64,000 nucleotides of DNA from Phaseolus vulgaris (taxonomy: Eukaryota > Streptophyta > Magnoliopsida > Fabales > Fabaceae). The stretch's first letter is position 1. Every line of letters begins with the position of its first letter. The translations under genes were made by a program, and so were the position numbers. The notes beneath the pieces are model-generated. The model was not told the DNA's origin. It worked only from the letters and a program-made list of their open reading frames with translations, and did no database searches. The stretch is from positions 24,214,611-24,278,610 of the forward strand of contig NC_023754.2 in NCBI RefSeq assembly GCF_000499845.2, read 5' to 3'. Below, piece by piece: positions 46,502 through 60,250 of the stretch.

Positions 46502-47618
46502 TCACAGATTACTGCCACCAACCTTATCCAATTCTTCACCACTTCTGCTAGACATACCCATTGAAGGATCAAATTGCTCTTGCCCAAGAAAAACAGTGTT
46601 AGGATGTTGGTATGATGACATGCTTGACTCCAGTATCTGAAGTGGAAGCACCATGTCTTGCTTAGAATAAGATCCGTCCATGTTTAGCCGTTGCTTCTTG
46701 GTTGATCTCTCCCCTTTAGGACTGTCAGCAGGGGAACCACCATGGCATCCAGAATCTGGTGTCAATGGTTCATGGTGTGATGAAAAAGATTCCCCTGAAA
46801 GACTCTTTGCTGGGACACGGTCCTTGGCAGCCTTTTCCGGGTCCGGTGTAGACGGGTCGGTATCAGGTTCTTGGCACACGTCCCCTGGAACCACAGCCAC
46901 AACCCCAGTGTCAGGTGCCTCTGAAAGAACTCCACTGAGCCGCTGTTGTTCTTCAATTATCTTTTTCAGGTATTTACCCTGGGCTTCTATCCGTAGTTGT
47001 AGCTGTCTCTGCACCTGTTCCACATCAAAATACAAAATTACTAGCTTGGCATCTTAATTACAAATAATTCATCAGTTTGTCATTTTTGTCTCCACTTTGT
47101 ACAAAATTGAAAATTTATAACTTAAATTTCAGAGCAGCAAATACACAAATTTTAAACTCCATTTTCATATTGTGCAGTACAGAAGTCTCAATGTTTCATC
47201 ATGAGATACGAATACACTTTGTATGGTACAACCAAGAAGTTAGTTATTATATAACTAGAAATCAATACCATCATTTCCTCTCACATGATTATGTGAAATA
47301 GAAATCATAAATTACAATCAGCTAATAGTGTGAAGTCATCAGATCAGTTGAAATAGGAAAATATACCTCCAATTGTTCATGAAGTCGCTTCTGCACCTCC
47401 ATTTGAAGCTTTAGTGCTTCAGTAATCTGCATCCCACTGCAGAAAGATAAGCCCACAAGTGAATTATTAATCACTTGTACCACCAATCATCAAACAATCA
47501 AGAGCTTTTGGTAAAAGTGTTACATTCTCCGTTAAAATTTAAAAGGCATTGAATACAGAAAAATAGATAAAATTTGTCCTCTGGTGTTGGCCTAGCAAAA
47601 TGTAATCTAGTGACCCAC

Positions 47619-47666
<48 letters not shown>

Positions 47667-48654
47667 ATCTTTTTTAAAATTTTAAGTCACCACCAACAAG
47701 TAGAAGTATAAAATCCCAAATGTAAGGGGGGGAATAAGAGGCAGCACAACTCACGATGAACCATCGAGATTCGAAAGCACATCCCCAGTTTCTTTCTTGT
47801 CAGCCTTTTTCCCTTCTATCAAACAAATTTAAAAGTTATCATACAAAACAAATATAAAGGAGAAACCAGAGTAAAATGAATGTTTAATTGACTAAAAAAA
47901 ATCTTGAACGTGATTTACACTAACAATTTAAATTGCATAAATCAGATAGACATACCATCAGATGAGGAATCCGGTAAATATTTTGCTAGTCGGTACTTCT
48001 GTAAGAGAGAAGAAAAATGAAAAACCAATATTTATTGAGAATAATGGACATCATGTTAAGAGGCCCTTTAAGTGCACATTACCTGTAAATGGCTTTTGAC
48101 ATGGTAAATGGTCAAGCCTTGTACACCCATAACTCTGAGGACACCTTTGGGTGTGGCACCTAGCAAAGATGACAGTTAAATTTAAAACATTTTTTTAAGG
48201 AATGTTAAAATCATTCATAGAAGCTTGAAATACTCCTTAGCTAACAATAGGATATCTAACCAACATAAGTATACAGATGTAAAATCGATGAGAAGTCAAT
48301 GCATTATTTTATTATCTGCTACACAACCTAGCCTTCTCATTTTACAGACTAAAGTCGTGTTTTAAGTTTGAGGGGAGCAGAAAAAAACAACTTTCAGATT
48401 CCTGCTAACCAAAAATAAGGGGGGAAATACTCACGATCTGGCCCACCAAGTTGAGCCACAGCATCAACGAAGCGCTCATGTAATTCATGTGTCCACCGTA
48501 AACGTTGTTTTGAGTTGAGATTAGAGTTGTTACTATGACTGTTTCCTCCATTGCCATGATCCATTGCGCTGCCACCACAATCTATGTGCTGACCATGAAC
48601 TAATGAATTACCTCCAACTAAACTTGCACTAGGAACATTCTTTGAATGATACAT
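46502..48654 (-). CDS. PHL7: MYB-CC transcription factor, PHL7-like (At2g01060 type)
   Basis: Member of the G2-like/MYB-CC family related to the phosphate-starvation regulator PHR1; acts in the nucleus. Six coding exons on the minus strand, phases consistent, give 327 residues: 48435-48654, 48083-48159, 47956-47998, 47755-47815, 47367-47436 and 46502-47014. The single MYB repeat spans about 50-104: [55 protein letters not shown]. The MYB-CC coiled coil follows from about 134: [40 protein letters not shown]. The C-terminus is Ser/Pro-rich and ends [12 protein letters not shown], close to the recalled end of Arabidopsis PHL7. N-terminal residues 1-49 are low-complexity ([10 protein letters not shown]). 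MYB-CC proteins bind P1BS-type imperfect palindromes as dimers; targets here are unknown. Confidence 0.9.
47619..47667. repeat. compound (AT)n(GT)n microsatellite in PHL7-like intron 4
   Basis: About 22 bp of AT repeats run directly into about 26 bp of GT repeats. Likely to vary in length between accessions. Confidence 0.95.
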
Positions 48655-50400
48655 TTGTCATTTATCTGACAGCAAACAAATAAAAGTGAATACAATATAA
48701 AATGGAAATTAATTCAATCATCTTCAACTTGACACCATATTGGAAGAGGTTTGTGAAAAACAGAGGGGAGAATCAGACAAGCAGGCAGACAGACATATAA
48801 ATCTACTGGTTCCACAAGATAAGAGCAACCTTTTGAATTTTCTTCGTTTATAGTGTATACATTTCTTTTAATTATTACAAAATTAGTATGTTCTGAACCC
48901 AATTCCTAATGTGAATCAATTCATTTCATATTTGGTTCTGTCGTGAATTCACATTATGTAAGTCTCTCAATCAACTTTTCCGATTGTCATTAACAAAATT
49001 TACACAATGAATCTTTTAGAACTCACAACACAAACTTTAAAAATGATCCCTGATATCCAATGGACCATTTGATCAAAGTTGAATAGAATGTTCATTCATT
49101 TTATTGCAAAGGCCTTCTTTACCTAAAGCCTCCTGATTTCTTTCTTCAGGTGAGTTCCCAGGAAAAAAACTCGAGCATCATGGAAAAGGCACACTGTTTC
49201 CATGTCTAAAACACATAAAAACAAGTGATTTTTTGCCTAAAGTCATCTAATAACTAGGTAAAATCTTGTAGTGTTTTTATTTGATGAAAGCACTCTATAG
49301 AAACACAAATCCACTGAACTTATAAGTGATTTTTAGCCTATGTAAATTTATAAATAGGACCCTTCAAATATCATCTAATTCTAGTACAACTAAATTATCA
49401 ACTGCAGTTTTGCAGAATAAATATATCGCTTGAAACGAAGAACACATAAGAAGACAAAAAACATCATAATTTAAGGCAATCCTTCTTTCCCTAGCATAGG
49501 TTAAACCCACCCAAAATATTCGAGATGAAAAACCTAGCACTCCATCCAACAAGGCTGATTTTTCTATATGCTAGGAAGTTGAGAGAGACATCATTCTTAT
49601 TTGTAGAGCGCTAAAAATTCAATATCATAATTGCTACTTGCAAAAGAAATCATTAATCAGATGCAATCTAATAACATGAGCAAATTGGGACCCAGTGCTA
49701 AAAGTTGACTTATTTTCATCACGCTAACACTTCTGAATATCAATTAACAACAACAAAATCGATGATTAGAAACATCACACATGGAATAGAACACCCCCAG
49801 GACTCTCACCATGGCTGAAACAATTGTAACAAACCAACCAACCAACATTAAAAAACACAAACTTACCACTAGTAATTGGGGTTCTGGCCCCACATGAAGA
49901 AGAACCCAACAACTCCCATGATGAAAAAACTGAAAATTTTACACCTTTCAGACCAACTCTTTGAAATGTTCCATTTCCCAGCACCAAGCCCAAAACTTTA
50001 AAAGTGGGGCAATACAAGAATCAAAGTAAAAAAGTGTAAAACACGAACTTGAGGCCTAGTCAGGGTCAGTAGCATCATTAAAATGAAGCTCAAACCAAAG
50101 AAACCTAAAGGGTCACAAAAAATGATACAAATGAAAGAAACCAGAGAAGCACAAGCCTCAGAGACAGATACAGAGAGAAAGAGAGAAACGAAGAGAATAC
50201 AAAGAGTGACTGAAAACTGAAATTGATAGAAGGAATAAATGGGGGAAGAGAAATACTTACTCAGATCTACGAAATCCAACGCATACAAATTTTCTCCCCC
50301 CTCCAATTTCGGAGCTGAGGAGTGTTGTGCTCTGCGTTTTCTCTTTCTCTCTCTTCCTTTCTCTCCCTTTCTCTCTCTTCCTTTCTCTCTCTTCATACAC
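48655..50400 (-). promoter_or_regulatory. 5' leader of the PHL7-like gene, with leader intron
   Basis: On the minus strand an acceptor (gctgtcag) lies about 22 bp before the ATG, and a good donor, GAG|gtaagtattt, lies near 50261. Together they imply a leader intron of about 1.6 kb. The leader exon upstream (about 50262-50395) is rich in GA on the minus strand (plus-strand ctctctttcctttctctccc). Confidence 0.5.
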
Positions 50401-53400
50401 AGTGATACCCTCCAATGAAATTAATGATTTTTTTAGGGGGCTGCTATGGTAAATTATTAATCTTCTTGTTACAAACTAAAAGAATGAAAGAAAAAAAAAA
50501 TCAAAGCAAAAACTAAAATCAATGCCACGCGTTTTCTTTCTTACTTTACGTAATACTATTGATATAAATAGTTTAATTACGATAGAGTTTTCAAACTCTA
50601 AAATTCTAATTATGTCCTATGATTTAATTAAGAGTTGTTAACTTTTAAGTAATGATTTCAAAATCATCCTATTATCATTTAATGATAAAAAAAATGGTCA
50701 TGTTAAAACTTTTTATAATCATTATTTTGAGATTTATATTAAAAATAAAATTATTGATTGATAATATGAAATCATCTGCACCGCTGTCTATTAAACTTTA
50801 TTTGTTTTTAGTTAATAATATATTACAGTTAAACTCTAATTCCTGTTTATATGTATCAGTAACACATCTGTTTTATAAAAATACAACCCAGGAGAAATAA
50901 ATAAAATTGAAATATCAGTATTTATTAATAAATAAAATTGACCGCTTAATGGTATAATAAAATTATTATATAAACTTTTGAAACATATAATTTGTCAAAT
51001 AAATTAACTTATAAACTTTTAAAATAATTTTCGTATTTTTGAAAATTAATAAAATTAAATTAGACTTTTGACCGTTCAACCGGCCAAATTCTCTCTTTCT
51101 TCGATTTGTCTAATCGTTTTCGGGTTTTTATCCACCGTTGACTTTTGACCGTTCTCACTGCTATTACTGGTACTAGAGAAATAAGAAACTTTATTAGTTT
51201 AAAAAATAGAAGGGAAAAAATAAAAAGAAAAACAAAATTATAATATATGTTTGATTTTTTTTTATAGAAAAGAGAAAAAAATAGAAAATGTAAGAAACTG
51301 AGGATTGTTTGATAAGAAAAATGTTTTAAATAAGTAAGAAAACTTTAAATTGACATAAGTATTCTTAAAGGAATGGTAATAAAAATATAATGTTATTTAT
51401 TTTTCATAATAAAATTTTATTTTTTATTCATTTATGATTGCTCCACTAATCTCGTATTAAAGAAGGGATATTTTTCCCTCTTTTCTTTCTTTTTTTGACT
51501 TAAACCAAATGTTACTGTTGTTTTTAAGAGGCTTCTAACATATTTTTTATTTATTTAATTATGATTGATATAGTAATCAGTTGACATATTTGTTAAGTAT
51601 AAGATGGTTTATATGGATTAATAAGGTATTTTTTTATAAAATTAATTTCATTGCTAAGATGTATTTTGAGTAATTATGACTTTTTTTAATTATTTTTATT
51701 TAATATGTATAGTATTTTTCAAAATTTAATTTATTTATTCATTCTATTACTAACTTTACATTATATCTTAAAACATTTTCAATCAAATTTAAAATAAAAT
51801 AAGTCAACATAAGGTCAGTCTATGCCATAATTTTATTATATTAATATATAATAGCTAAAATTTCCTGAAATATAATGTAAAATGGGATAAAATTTTATAA
51901 AAGATACAAATAATATAATGGTTAAAAATAAAAAATATGTATAAAAAATAATAAGAAATTTTAATAAGTGTTTTAAAGATAAAAAAAAATGAACAAAATG
52001 TAAAACTAAATTTGAAATAAAATATAAAAACAACTTATTCTATTAAAAACTGTTTCTTCGTGAATCGTTATTAACAAGGAAAACAAGTTTTTCAATCACT
52101 AAAAAAAGGCTAGTAAGAAACTAAAAGTGCTTGCCCAAAAACATACTAATTAAAACCAATTAAACTATTTTTTGTATCCTAAAAAGACAGCAACATTTGA
52201 TACTATTATGCATTTTATTTTAATTTCACTTTTAAGGTTTTATGAAACATTAAAAATTCAAAATTTTATTTTCTGAGAATGTAATTAAAATTCAATAGAA
52301 TTATCTAAGCATTATAATTTTAATATTTTTAATTATTTTGTGAATTCCTTCAACATTATTCTTAATACAGCTGTTTTTTTACTAAATAGCACCTATCTTA
52401 AAATTATTTTCTAACTCTCTTTTCATAAACACTTCTATATATCCATCTAAATTAATGCATGTGAGCACTAAATTACACCATAAAATCTCTAAAATTAGTT
52501 AAAAAAGTAAACACAAAATTTAGGTCCAATAAAGTCTTCAAAATTGGACATGGCAATGTGTGCACTGCAACCAAACATGCAAACAAATTATTGTTTCTAG
52601 TGATTCCATGCACAAACACCCTTATATGAACTTGTTGGAACATATATATAAATACTCACATAGTATATAAGTTTAAATATAATGAATTGGAGCTAAGATA
52701 GTAGTCCACTTAAAACTTATAATTGTCATTGCCACTTAAGCTAATTAAGATTAGGAGACATAAGAACACAAAACGCAAAAAAGAAAGGGAAGCAAATAAC
52801 AAAAGAAAAACATGAAAGTGTGTTAATTTGGTTTGTTTGATAAAGAGAATAGAAAAAAGAAGAAAACATACCTGTGAGGCATGGATATTGGAATTAATGA
52901 CTCCCTTTGTATCTCTGTAGGTTTGATTAGTGAGTTTTATGTATGATTTGGGTGTGTGGACATCCTTATTCTTTGTTGTTTTGGAACTTTGTTTTGTTTT
53001 TTTGTTTTATTAGGATGATTGGTTAGTGTGAGAAGGATTGATCCAAGTGGGTGAGGGTGAGTAGTGAAATAATGTAATAGTTAATAGTGCTTGTTGTGAA
53101 CATGACAACAACAAGTACCATTGTAATAAGCTAACATGGAATCTTCCTCGTAATATTCCCTTATATCCTTTCTTCTATTAACAAAAACTATGAATCAATT
53201 TTAAAACATTATCACTTCAAATATTAAAAAAAATTAATATCTCTTTCTTTTTTTTTCTCTCCATTTTCAATATCCCATTTCATCTCCCTGCATTAAATAT
53301 CTAATGAGAGTGGAAGTGGTAAATCTCATTCCTTTAAACAAAGGTAATAATAATAAACATTATTCCGACAGTGTGGTCCTTTTCCTATTGCTTCCTGCGC

Positions 53401-54924
53401 ATGTTGTACGGTTGTGTATTCCTTCACCAATCAAATACAATACAATTAGAATATTCAATTTCTCAACATAAAAGAAGAGAAGTTTGTGGTTGACTTCATA
53501 ATGAATATCCAAAGTATGCAGTTTCTCTGGAGTAAAAACTTCACCATTTTCTTATCAAAATTACACTTTAAGTATTGAAAAAAATATACAAGAGAGATCT
53601 CAAAGTATATAAAACAAAGTAAAACTAGCTCTTGATTAAGTTTTTTTTTTTTAACTATAAATTTAAGAAAGAGCCTATTAGATACTCTCTCTTGAATGTT
53701 TCAAACAGAAAGAAACAATTTAGAAAAATTGCACACTTGTTGTAAACGGAATTCCACTGAGACGGTCAAAGAGAGGTGGTGTTCATTGATGATATCAACT
53801 ATGATGTTATACCTAATCATGCAAACCCAAATCAATAATAACCCTCCACGTGTCTCAGATGTGCATTTATTTCTTCATGCCATTTTTATATTCTCTTATC
53901 ATAGTACTAGTCATGTAATACCAATAATGTCTTTCTTCAGAGTCTTCATTATTTTAATTATCTTCAAGAGCTTTCATTTCAAATCTTGTGGATAAAACAA
54001 ATAAGATGAGACCATAAGTTTGTTTTCTGAAGTAAATTTATTTATCCAACTTAATTAGATTTTTATTTATTAATTTTATAATTTCTCCATTCTATGACCG
54101 TCCATCGGTAATATCCTGAGAAAGAGGCTGCTCATAACAGTTAGCATCTCCACCACTGAGTCTATGAAATAATCAACTTTTTTGTTTTTTTTAAGAAACA
54201 ACAAAATTTGAACACTTGTCATATTCCACCTACCACTTGCATGATGATACAACATTGCAATTTGAGCTGCAATTTTCATTTCATTTGACTGACAGGCCAA
54301 GACTATGTCCCCAAGAAGTGCAATGGAGTATATTATTCAATGCTAAAGCCACATTACAAAACACGTAAAATCATAGAATACAACAAAAAGTCACATAAAA
54401 AGCAAATGCCACTACTTTAAAACATGATTTGATGAGGAAAATATTTTGTTTAGGGAGAAGCATGGATTTTAAGTCAAACCAATTAAAAATTGTCTTCTCA
54501 TTCATTGAATCTCCTATCTCTAATGACCCAAATATTCATAGATTAAAACAATTGTTGGAAAAAAAAGTAACTTGTGGGAGGCTTGTGGGAATTCAGCAGT
54601 TCTTAGAAGAGTTCAAGAGTTTACTAATGATTCCACTCCTATAATTGAAGGGGAGGAAGTATACCATTTATTCAGCATGATGCAATAAGCAATAAGGAAT
54701 CCATAAAAGTCATTCAAACACACAAATTTTGTATAGTCAAAGCTAGTTTTTGCAATGTTTAAAGCCAGAGAGAAGTTTGAATTTACAAAAGGGTAAAATT
54801 GATTCCACCTATGCCTCACTACTAACTTACAAGACATGGGTTCAAGTACCTGTATAGAAAAAGGAATATATGAAGCCCAAAGGTGTACTATTAGAGGATG
54901 AACCATCAAGTAGACCTTCCATCC
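50401..54924. other. intergenic between the two MYB-CC genes
   Basis: AT-rich, especially 50450-52450. A possible minus-strand non-coding exon ends at about 52872 with the donor-like GCCTCACAG|gtatgt; it could be an alternative far-upstream leader exon of the PHL7-like gene or unrelated. A short hairpin-forming sequence lies near 53088-53118 (gtgcttgttgt...acaacaagtac). The part above about 54650 is probably 3' UTR of the next gene. No supported coding region was seen. Confidence 0.45.
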
Positions 54925-57900
54925 CTACATGCCATACCTAGTTATTCCTTGAGGATGACTACCCTGGGCCACATTGATGGCCTGAGTTCTCATCTTAGCT
55001 TCACTCCAGATCAAAGGAGCTGCCATAGAGTCCATGCCTAGCATCCTTCTTTTCCCCCCACCTGGAGATCCTTCTAAAGTCAATCCTCCAGAACTTTCAT
55101 GTGAGGTTAAACAACTTTCAGTTGAACAATCAGCCCTTTGGGGTGGAAGACTATGTGGTATTTCTTCATCCGGAACATTCACTCCAGCCACCTCAGCTGA
55201 TGGCAAGGAGTAAAATCCAAGAGGATCAACCAAAGTACCTCTTGGTGTTTTGCTTCCAATTGCTTGAAACTTTTGGCTATCAGTGTCTATAACTGTAGCA
55301 CCAATAAATTGATCAGCCAGCATCTTGCAAGCTCTTTCAAGCATGGCCATGTATCTCCTCTCTGCATCCTGGCGAATCTGCAAATGCTTCTCTGCCTGCA
55401 GTGTGATACTTGTTTCAATTACACTCAATATATGCAAACCTAAGATACCATACGACTAAATTACCAATGTAGCAAAAAATTTGTTAAGCCATATTGGAAG
55501 CATAACTTTGCACTAGGAAAATTAAATTTACCTCCACTTGCAAATGTAATTTACTCTGCACTTCCATCTGTGCTCTCAATGCCTCCTTGATTTCATAACC
55601 CCTAGGCACAAAATTAACCAATCCTTCAATTTGGTAATTCAAATCCATTGAGACATTTGCCACAACAAAAATTCTTATTTATGAATTAATGAAAAATCTT
55701 ACTCGTTTGTGTCGGAAGTTGGCAGCTTTGGAGAAGTGTTCTCAGTGCCAGGGCTTTCTAAAAGATATGAACCTGATATTCCTTCCATAAAAGAAGTCAG
55801 TTTGAAGCCAAGACAATAACAGAAACGCTTAGAGTACATTACTGAAGTCCTGGAAAACTTTTTCCAGTTTAGAAAGTTGTTTGCAGAGAAAAAAAAAACT
55901 ATAATCAATGTTCAAATTTAAAGAGTAGTTAATATGTTAAGCATAAATTAACTGGGTTATCCAATTTTTCAAAATTAATCTAATTGGCTCCCTAATTACC
56001 AATATGTCCATCAACAATTTGCTACCCAATTGAAATTCTGCATGGAAAGTTCCTCATCAGTTTGCATCAACAATATAACCTAAGTAGGTGACATAAGATT
56101 ATGGCATTGATTCATCATACTCTGTACAGATTTAAAGTCCAGGTGGACCCCCTCTCTGCTGAAAGGGAAAAAGAAAGGCAACTACAGAACACATTGCACA
56201 AGCAAACTCAGATGACGGGAACATAATTAATCCAGAGAGGGGAATGACGATCATACCATCTTTGCATCCTTCACCCAAATCTTTCCCAGATTGCTTACCA
56301 AGCCTGTATTTCTGCAATTCGGAAAGAGGGGCTTCATTTTTGGCTCATAGCTTAAATTGGGCAGAGTATGATTAAGAGAATTAAAGAGACCTGAAGATGA
56401 CTCTTCAAATGAAACAGAGTCAAACCCTTGACATTCATGGTCCGCATTATTGCTTTTGGTGTAGCTTCTGCAGATAACATCCACAACCTAGTCAGATAAT
56501 GATATTGATGTAAATCTATGCATGAAGACTTCAAGATAAGCAATGGAAAGTAGGCTTAAAATTTAATAACTACTTTGCGAACAAGTCAAGCCAGTTTCAT
56601 TTCTAAACTTCAGCAGACAACAAAGGCAAATATAATGAACTAATATACTTTCAACATGGACAGGTAATGAATTCATGGAAAAGTATCTTGCTTTGTTATA
56701 ATTATTAAATGTAGAGAACATAAGCATGTGGTTTGGGTTGAGGATGTAATATATCACAGGCACAGTCACACATGAGTTGGACCCCCTTAACCTGGCAAGT
56801 ATTTACAAAGGAAAACCTGAATTTGACACTATATAAACTCATTTTACTCCAAACACAACATGATTGACCCAATAATGAATACAATATCATGTCACAAACC
56901 CAAATTGTCACCCCTCGTTGCACATTTTCTTTGCAGTTATAATTTAGTATCTTTACAACCAAAGCTAGAAACTTGTCAGAATCTTATAGCAGAAAATGGC
57001 ACTGAATAAGTATAAATACATGCCCATGATAAAAACTCGCAACCCATCTTCTCGTTCAAATCTGGAAACTAAAAATAGCATCATTTTGGTCCCTCTCATA
57101 TTACAATAAAATAATCCTACCAGGAAATGACAAAAAAATTAACATTTGTTTGCCTTGCTTTGTTTCCTAAATAGCAATCTACAACAAGAATGTTTATTAT
57201 AAATTTTCATGATTAATATCACCTGTACCATATAATGTGAATTGGGAACTATGCTAGTATGTTTTTGACAACTTTTAGCAAAGTCATATTGGGTCTTAAC
57301 GACTTTTGCCATGTTTATGAAACACGACCTCATTATTGGCAATATTCACGGCAGTTTCTCTAAAACAATAAAAGTACTTCATGGTTGTTGGTGGCTCAGT
57401 GGAAATGACACATGGTGGCAAACAAAAAAATGCTTTAGTTACATAGCACATTATTGAGACAGCCACATCAACGAGGAAAGTGAATGAAATGAAAAAAAGG
57501 AAAAAAATTGTAAATCCACATAATTGGGAATTGTATAGTTCCAAACTTAATCGAGCAAGAAGGGGAACACATTTGATCCTTGAAATATAAGTCATATCAA
57601 ATAGGTCCTCAGATGATAATTTTCTGTCATCCAATGACATCAATTCGGTCCCAATCATTTTTGGACTATTGATATCAAAATAACTCGTGTGAGATCAACT
57701 TGATTTTCCAAATCTTTCAAGGACCAACATTGGGGTTTAATAAAAATAAGCAATGAAAATATAATGGAAGAGTAAAAATCAAATTATTATAAAAAACAGA
57801 TCAAGATTAACTAAATTCTTTCAGAGCTTAATAAAACAGTAATTATTACAAACATAAACAACTTGCATTGATTCGTTAATAATAATATAGATAGAAGGAA

Positions 57901-59774
57901 AAGAAGAACAAGAACACAGACAGCTCCATACTGTCAAGGAGATTCCTTATTCATAATTTCTTTTGTGGGTGCCAATGTACCTAAACTCCCTAACTGTGCA
58001 TCCCTTAGATGAAGGTGGATTTTGGACTTTAGTGAGGTTCAAACATGAAATTTGGATCCTAAAAGAATGGGTCTGTTATGTTATGGCTGTCATTGCAGAT
58101 TGCATCTCTTCAAGACACAACAGTGGAACCCTCTACCAAAAGTATTTAGGAGCAGCAAAGAGCCATTCAGCTCTGCTTTGCCACTGAAGCAACTGTGACA
58201 GAAGCAATTGACAACGTAGTAAACAAATCTCTACATCTAGCACTATAAAATCAATTTTAAGGAGTCACACCTAGTAAATTCCAAAAGAATCCCTTCAATT
58301 ATTTGAAAAGTGAGTATTATACTTTACAATAACCAAACAAACCCAAGGTGTTAAAAACAATTGTTTTACAATTTGATTCATTCTCTTAATAATCTAAACC
58401 AAATGTGCTGCATTGTTCTTCAACTCTTACAATTAATGCATCTGTTAATGCCACATTTAATGTATAAGATCAGTGCCTTTCAAACCACTTTTCTTTGGCA
58501 ACAGAAGTTCAACAAGGTTGACAAGTATTGACAAATTGTATTTTCTTTTATTCATTCATGAAGTATGCATATGGCAATTTAACTTAGTTCCAAAATCCAA
58601 ACCTCTGCTAGGTACTTCATTTCGGAAAAAAGAAAATTAATATGATCTTACAAGATGGTTCCATCATGTAAGAAAAACAGGGAGGGAATGCATAATGATA
58701 ATTGATAACCCACAAACCAAAGGACAAAATATATTGTAATGTTTCATCATATTCAAAAGGCTAAAAAAATCAAATGTGGCAACTAAATAGATCAATGAAA
58801 CTATGGTAAAAAACACAAAGTGCTAGATCTAAATACTGAAAAAGCTTTAAAGCTATGTCTGGTACCATACATGTTCATCAATAAGCCAACTTCATTACAT
58901 TCGTACTGCCTATGCAGAAAAATAGTTTCTAACCATTCTTTGGCTCCAAGCAAATGCTTAAAGCTCCCAAGTCAATCATGAGAACATTCAGCACCCATCA
59001 ACAAACGAGGGTCCCGAAATTGAACAATGATCTCTTCTAAACACAACTCTCTCCAATAAGTTTTATACTTTGTGGTCAAACTCAGAACCCACTGATTGAG
59101 AATCTCATTCAAACAAAACAGTATCATATTAAAATTTCCATTAAGCAGTCAAACAAACTAACACACGACTACCAGTAATCAGCTCATGAAAGTATTCTCC
59201 ACCTACATTGTTACAAAAAGTTCTACTCGTCACAGTTCACATGCATCCCAAGCAAGACCAACAAATCTAGATAAACATAATTGATAATTCCAACTCCAAT
59301 TATGACAATTTACAACCGAGACAGGAGTATAACCATAAACAAACTCCACAACACCTAAAATTCAAAACAGTAAAATAAAAAATACTCCATTTTCCCTTGC
59401 TCCCAAATGCAAAGCTCTCTCATTTCATTTCAAACAAAAAAGCATCACACGCAGCCAGCATAAATACTCAAACAAATCCACCCCAATTTAAAAAAAAAAA
59501 ATCTTTTTTTTTGCAATTTCCTTAAAAAGAAAATTCAACCAACTTAAGACAAAGAAGGACTAAGAAGAGACTCACTACTTGCTCCCCCAAGCTGTGTGAC
59601 GGCATCAACGAAGCGTTCGTGCAAGTCCTGAGTCCAACGAAGGCGAGGTTTGGGATCAGCAGTGAGAACAAGACAAGGGTCTCCCTTGTGAGAGTGGGAG
59701 AGGTTGGAAGCAGCAGCCTGCATGTCATCCTGCGCCACAATCCCGTCATGGGGGTGTATTAGCCTCGGGTACAT
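54925..59774 (-). CDS. MYB-CC transcription factor, PHL2/PHL3/APL-like
   Basis: A second G2-like/MYB-CC nuclear regulator. Six coding exons on the minus strand in consistent phase give 312 residues: 59579-59774, 56391-56467, 56257-56311, 55703-55772, 55532-55601 and 54925-55395. Intron 1 is 3.1 kb. The MYB repeat (about 42-96) reads [54 protein letters not shown]. The MYB-CC segment (about 134-185) reads GYEIKEALRAQMEVQSKLHL, QVEAEKHLQIRQDAERRYMA, then MLERACKMLADQF. In it the usual LHEQLE is LHLQVE and the usual EAQGKY is QDAERRY, so this is a divergent dimerisation region. The CLVLTADPKPRLRW preface is shared with PHL2/PHL3/APL. Exact orthology is uncertain. The start ATG gives MYPRLIHPHDG. 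Confidence 0.88.
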
Positions 59775-60250
59775 CCTCCTTCAATGGGGGAAGCCCAGCA
59801 GCCCAGCAGCCCCAGAGAGTAAAAATGGAAGCTTTTTCAGTGAAAGAAGGGACAGAGATCCGAGACAGGGAGAGTAGCCATCTGGGTGTGGATGAAACCA
59901 GGAAAGGAGGGAGCTTTGAAGTTGGTTGGGAGGTGAAAGATGATGATGATGAGGATGATGATGAATGAGATGAAAGTGAGAAAGCAAAAGGGAAAACTGA
60001 GTCTGACGCTGGCTCGCCTTTCCGGGATCTTGTCCCTTACTGGTCTTTTGAGTGAAGAAAAGGAAAGAGAAAAGAGAGAGAGTTTTTAAGGGTTATTGTC
60101 TCTGCCTGTGGGACTCTCTATCTCTCTCCATGCCAATATGTCTACATCCATTATTGCTATCTCTCTCTCTCTCTCTTTCTCTTTCTCTCTCTTTCTACCC
60201 ATGTCACTCTCTCATTCTACACTCATTATTGTACTCTTTTTTCACATTCT
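59775..60250 (-). promoter_or_regulatory. 5' leader and promoter-proximal region of the second MYB-CC gene
   Basis: Directly upstream of the minus-strand ATG the sequence is of balanced composition, including a run of atg/tga triplets (59940-59965). It then turns into a CT-rich tract, (TC)n at about 60161-60195. GA/CT tracts are common in plant leaders and core promoters. Confidence 0.45.

Noticed and set aside
53696..53995. 99-codon frame in the gap between the MYB-CC genes
   Set aside because: No motif; hydrophobic Phe/Ile/Ser-rich composition of AT-rich DNA.
57540..57760. Possible retroelement fragment in intron 1 of the second MYB-CC gene
   Set aside because: Wording such as ggaccaa and cattggatgacag is familiar from plant repeats, but no borders, inverted repeats or target duplication could be shown.
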